A stretch of DNA of 6,735 nucleotides, from NCBI GenBank assembly GCA_015256455.1, contig JABZMB010000064.1, positions 1-6,735 of the forward strand, given 5' to 3'. The DNA comes from Solobacterium sp. (lineage in GTDB: Bacteria; Bacillota_I; Bacilli_A; Erysipelotrichales; Erysipelotrichaceae). The notes under the pieces are model-generated. The model had not been told where the DNA came from. It was given only the letters and a program-made list of their open reading frames with translations, and did no database searches. Shown piece after piece: positions 4,750-6,735 of the stretch (positions are counted from its first letter, which is position 1; each line of letters starts with the position of its first letter). Position numbers and translations under genes: made by a program.

Positions 4750-6735
4750 TTATTTCACAACAACCGCATACTTTCTTGCGTCGTAAACACTTGCAACTGT
4801 AAACATATCCATCCATTTAGAACCACTGATTGGATCTGATACATGTACTAAATTGTTGATGCGGTCATAACCATCAAGTGTTACTGCATGATTGTTATAG
4901 AGATTTGGCCCAAATGGATAATTTCTCCAAGTTGGAGGTGTATAGTAAGATGTCACATACGCAACGACTGGATTTCCATTCTTCACTTCTTCCAGTAAGC
5001 TATCAAATGAACTTCCTGAAATATCAAATGTCATACCACCAGAGTAACCTTTACCCCAGTTTGCTAAAGGGGTAGGGAAGATGGCTGCATATCCTCCGCT
5101 TGCAGCATATCCATAGAATGGATTTGTTGATGTAGGAATTGTATACATAAAGTTATGAAGTGACATGCCACCTAAGTAGCCTTTATATTGAAGTGCTTGG
5201 AATAAGGAAACACCTTCGCATCCATCTGGATAGCCCTCAGCATATTGGTTATAGTTTGGTACATTTAGAAGTTTATATTGTGACTCATTTGAAAGTGCTC
5301 CAAATTGATCAAAATATTCGTATTTGTTATTAATCCATTGTAGGCCTGTTACCATTGTGCCAGAAGCATTCAGATAATACGTTTTCCCTGCAAGTTCAAG
5401 CCATCCAACTTTCATATCACCATAATGGTCTAGGAAATACCAATAGCCATATACATACTGCCATCCATATTGTTGGATACCATAGTTATTTAAATATTGG
5501 TAATTTCCATTCGTAAATACCCATCCTGTAGACATTTCTCCAGATGGTTTCATATAGTATCTTCTTCCGGCGTAAGAAATCCATCCCGTTTGCATATTAC
5601 CATTACTACCAAGGTAGTACCAATGACCATTGATAAGTTGCCATTCATATTGTTGAATACCAAAGGAGTTTAAATACTGATAGAAGCCATTCGTAAATAC
5701 CCAGCCGATAGCCATTTCACCAGAAGGCCTCATATAGTAGTTTCTACTGTTATATGTAATCCAACCAGTTTCCATATCACCATGTTCATTCAAGTGATAC
5801 CACTTACCATTGATTTGTTGCCAACCGAATTGCTTAATACCAAGGTCATTTAAATATTGGTAATGTCCATCAGTATATATCCATCCAGTTGCCATAGAGC
5901 CATCTGGATGTAAATAATACTGTTTATCGTTATATAGAATCCAACCGGTTTCCATATCACCGTCTTGGTTTATGTAATACCAATTCCTGTTAACTCGTTG
6001 CCAACCGAATTGTTGAATACCATAGTTATCTAGATATTGGTAATGTCCATTTGTGAAAACCCAGCCGGTTGCCATCATTCCATCTGGGTATAGATAATAT
6101 CTTCTTCCAGAGTAGTTGAGCCAGCCTGTATGCATTGAACTATCTTCGTTGAAATAATACCAACTTCCATTGATAGACTGCCAACCGGTTTTGCCAGCTT
6201 CAACTTGAATTATAGTCTTTTCTAAAACAGAGTTATCATTAAAATAATATGTTTTTCCACCAATTGTTTTATAAGTAGATGTAGCTAATACACCAGATGG
6301 TTCAGCATAATACCATTCGCCATTCTGCGCTTGTATGAGTCCGTTTTTGAATAAGTTCTTTTCTTCATTCTCATTAAAGTAATAATTTACTCCAGCGATA
6401 TTTTGCTTGCCAGACACTTTTTCGGCTTCGTGGTCGAAGTAGTATGTTGCACCAGCAACTGTCCCCCAGTCAGATGTTTTTAAACTTTTATCTTCTAATA
6501 CCCAGTATGTATTACCTTGATAAGTAGCTAATCCGGTAGTTGTACAAAGAGTTCCATCTTCTCTAAATAAATAGTATTTATTTGAAATAAAGTGTTTTCC
6601 TGTTTCCATGTAGCCGTTGTTATCAAAATGGTACATGAATTCATCAATATCACGCCATCCAACAACAGCTGTACCAGTTTCGTCTAACCATTGTTTGTGA
6701 CCATCTTCTGTTGTTACCCAACCGGTTTGAACTGT
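4750..6735 (-). CDS. cell-wall-binding repeat protein with C-terminal C39-like cysteine peptidase domain (5' end beyond window)
   Basis: The frame is open to the window edge (661 residues visible), and residues before the ATG at 6636 continue the repeat pattern (QTGWVTTEDGHKQWLDETG), so that ATG is internal and the true start lies outside. Visible residues 1-183 are degenerate YYF/GK-type repeats. Residues 184-483 are 15 canonical GW units of exactly 20 residues in five triplets. Residues about 490-661 form a C39_2-like (papain-fold) domain beginning LLNVPNYNQY. Candidate catalytic residues are Gln497, Cys506 (in YPDGCEG, codon 5218-5220), His616 (in NNHAVTLDGYD, codon 4888-4890) and Asp634 (in SDPISG, codon 4834-4836), all in the usual order. 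The domain is expected to act outside the cell, held on the wall by the repeats; its substrate is unknown. It lacks an ABC transporter part, so it is not a bacteriocin-exporter C39 protein. It ends 145 bp before the start of its catalytic-domain-free paralogue. Confidence 0.92.
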   Translation of the reverse strand, partial: TVQTGWVTTEDGHKQWLDETGTAVVGWRDIDEFMYHFDNNGYMETGKHFISNKYYLFREDGTLCTTTGLATYQGNTYWVLEDKSLKTSDWGTVAGATYYFDHEAEKVSGKQNIAGVNYYFNENEEKNLFKNGLIQAQNGEWYYAEPSGVLATSTYKTIGGKTYYFNDNSVLEKTIIQVEAGKTGWQSINGSWYYFNEDSSMHTGWLNYSGRRYYLYPDGMMATGWVFTNGHYQYLDNYGIQQFGWQRVNRNWYYINQDGDMETGWILYNDKQYYLHPDGSMATGWIYTDGHYQYLNDLGIKQFGWQQINGKWYHLNEHGDMETGWITYNSRNYYMRPSGEMAIGWVFTNGFYQYLNSFGIQQYEWQLINGHWYYLGSNGNMQTGWISYAGRRYYMKPSGEMSTGWVFTNGNYQYLNNYGIQQYGWQYVYGYWYFLDHYGDMKVGWLELAGKTYYLNASGTMVTGLQWINNKYEYFDQFGALSNESQYKLLNVPNYNQYAEGYPDGCEGVSLFQALQYKGYLGGMSLHNFMYTIPTSTNPFYGYAASGGYAAIFPTPLANWGKGYSGGMTFDISGSSFDSLLEEVKNGNPVVAYVTSYYTPPTWRNYPFGPNLYNNHAVTLDGYDRINNLVHVSDPISGSKWMDMFTVASVYDARKYAVVVK
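5287..6186 (-). repeat. 15-unit GW repeat array with exact 180-bp triplet period
   Basis: Nine hundred bases encode 15 units of 20 residues without a single length change. A 180-bp period is obvious in DNA: similar blocks start at 5461, 5641, 5821 and 6001 (each beginning CCAWCC or close and continuing TGNTKNATACCA). Units rotate as A (GWQxINGxWYYL), B (GWIxYxxRxYYMxPxGxMxT) and C (GWVFTNGxYQYLNxxGIQQ). The final unit, GLQWINNKYEYF, breaks the C pattern and leads into the peptidase domain. Confidence 0.92.
6187..6735 (-). repeat. degenerate cell-wall-binding repeats, N-terminal to the canonical array
   Basis: About eight irregular units of 20-31 residues are visible, for example GWRDIDEFMYHFDNNGYMET, GKHFISNKYYLFREDGTL, GTVAGATYYFDHEAEKVS, GKQNIAGVNYYFNENEEK, NGEWYYAEPSGVLAT and TIGGKTYYFNDNSVLEK. 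Most lack the GW pair and the regular spacing of the downstream array, and resemble the looser YYF repeats of glucan-binding or toxin-type modules. A short linker (IIQVEAGKT) joins them to the canonical units. Confidence 0.75.

Noticed and set aside
4878..5075. Plus-strand 65-codon reading frame
   Set aside because: It is antisense to the conserved peptidase domain, including its catalytic His region, and has no recognisable features.
5287..6186. Regular 180-bp direct repeats considered as a CRISPR or satellite array
   Set aside because: The period is far too long for CRISPR. The repeats are in frame throughout and encode cell-wall-binding units.
6634..6636. ATG as the start of the peptidase-bearing wall protein
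   Set aside because: The frame stays open to the window end and the upstream residues continue the GW repeat pattern. There is no signal peptide after this ATG, which a secreted protein would need.
3582..6735. Glucansucrase or large clostridial toxin identity, suggested by the YYF repeats
   Set aside because: No glucansucrase barrel or toxin glycosyltransferase motifs are visible. The only enzyme domain is C39-like and the canonical units are of choline-binding GW type.

Overview
The window is AT-rich DNA from a low-GC Gram-positive bacterium. The evidence is a lipobox lipoprotein, Gram-positive-type ribosome sites, and two proteins built from choline-binding-type (GW) cell-wall-binding repeats. 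The repeat style and the C39-like peptidase would fit Erysipelotrichales, streptococci or some Clostridia. I cannot fix the genus from sequence alone.

Layout. Bases 1-160 hold a possible 3' end of an upstream gene and a leader. On the plus strand follow a GtrB/DPM1-type polyprenyl-phosphate glycosyltransferase (161-1126), a large polytopic GT-C-like membrane protein (1128-2687) and a small GtrA-family membrane protein (2751-3149). A short lipoprotein with a lipocalin-like or beta-rich body comes next (3190-3546). A bidirectional hairpin terminator (3563-3590) separates this block from two minus-strand genes. One is a secreted protein made only of 15 cell-wall-binding repeats (4604 to 3582). 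The other is a larger protein, cut by the window end, with degenerate repeats, 15 canonical repeats and a C-terminal C39-like cysteine peptidase domain (6735 to 4750). The 145 bp between them contain the promoter of the smaller gene and an unusual set of three matching repeat arms that can form two mutually exclusive hairpins.

How the genes may work together. The plus-strand trio has the composition of three-component surface glycosylation systems: GtrB charges undecaprenyl phosphate with a sugar, GtrA is thought to flip it, and the GT-C enzyme transfers it to a wall or teichoic polymer outside the membrane. The two minus-strand products should be exported and held on the wall through their repeats. 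That the polymer modified by the trio affects binding of these repeat proteins is an inference from adjacency only.

The most interesting points are the matched five-by-three repeat architecture of the two wall-binding proteins (one with and one without a catalytic domain), the divergent third unit in each triplet, and the three-arm repeat in their intergenic region. No RNA genes, insertion sequences or CRISPR arrays were seen.
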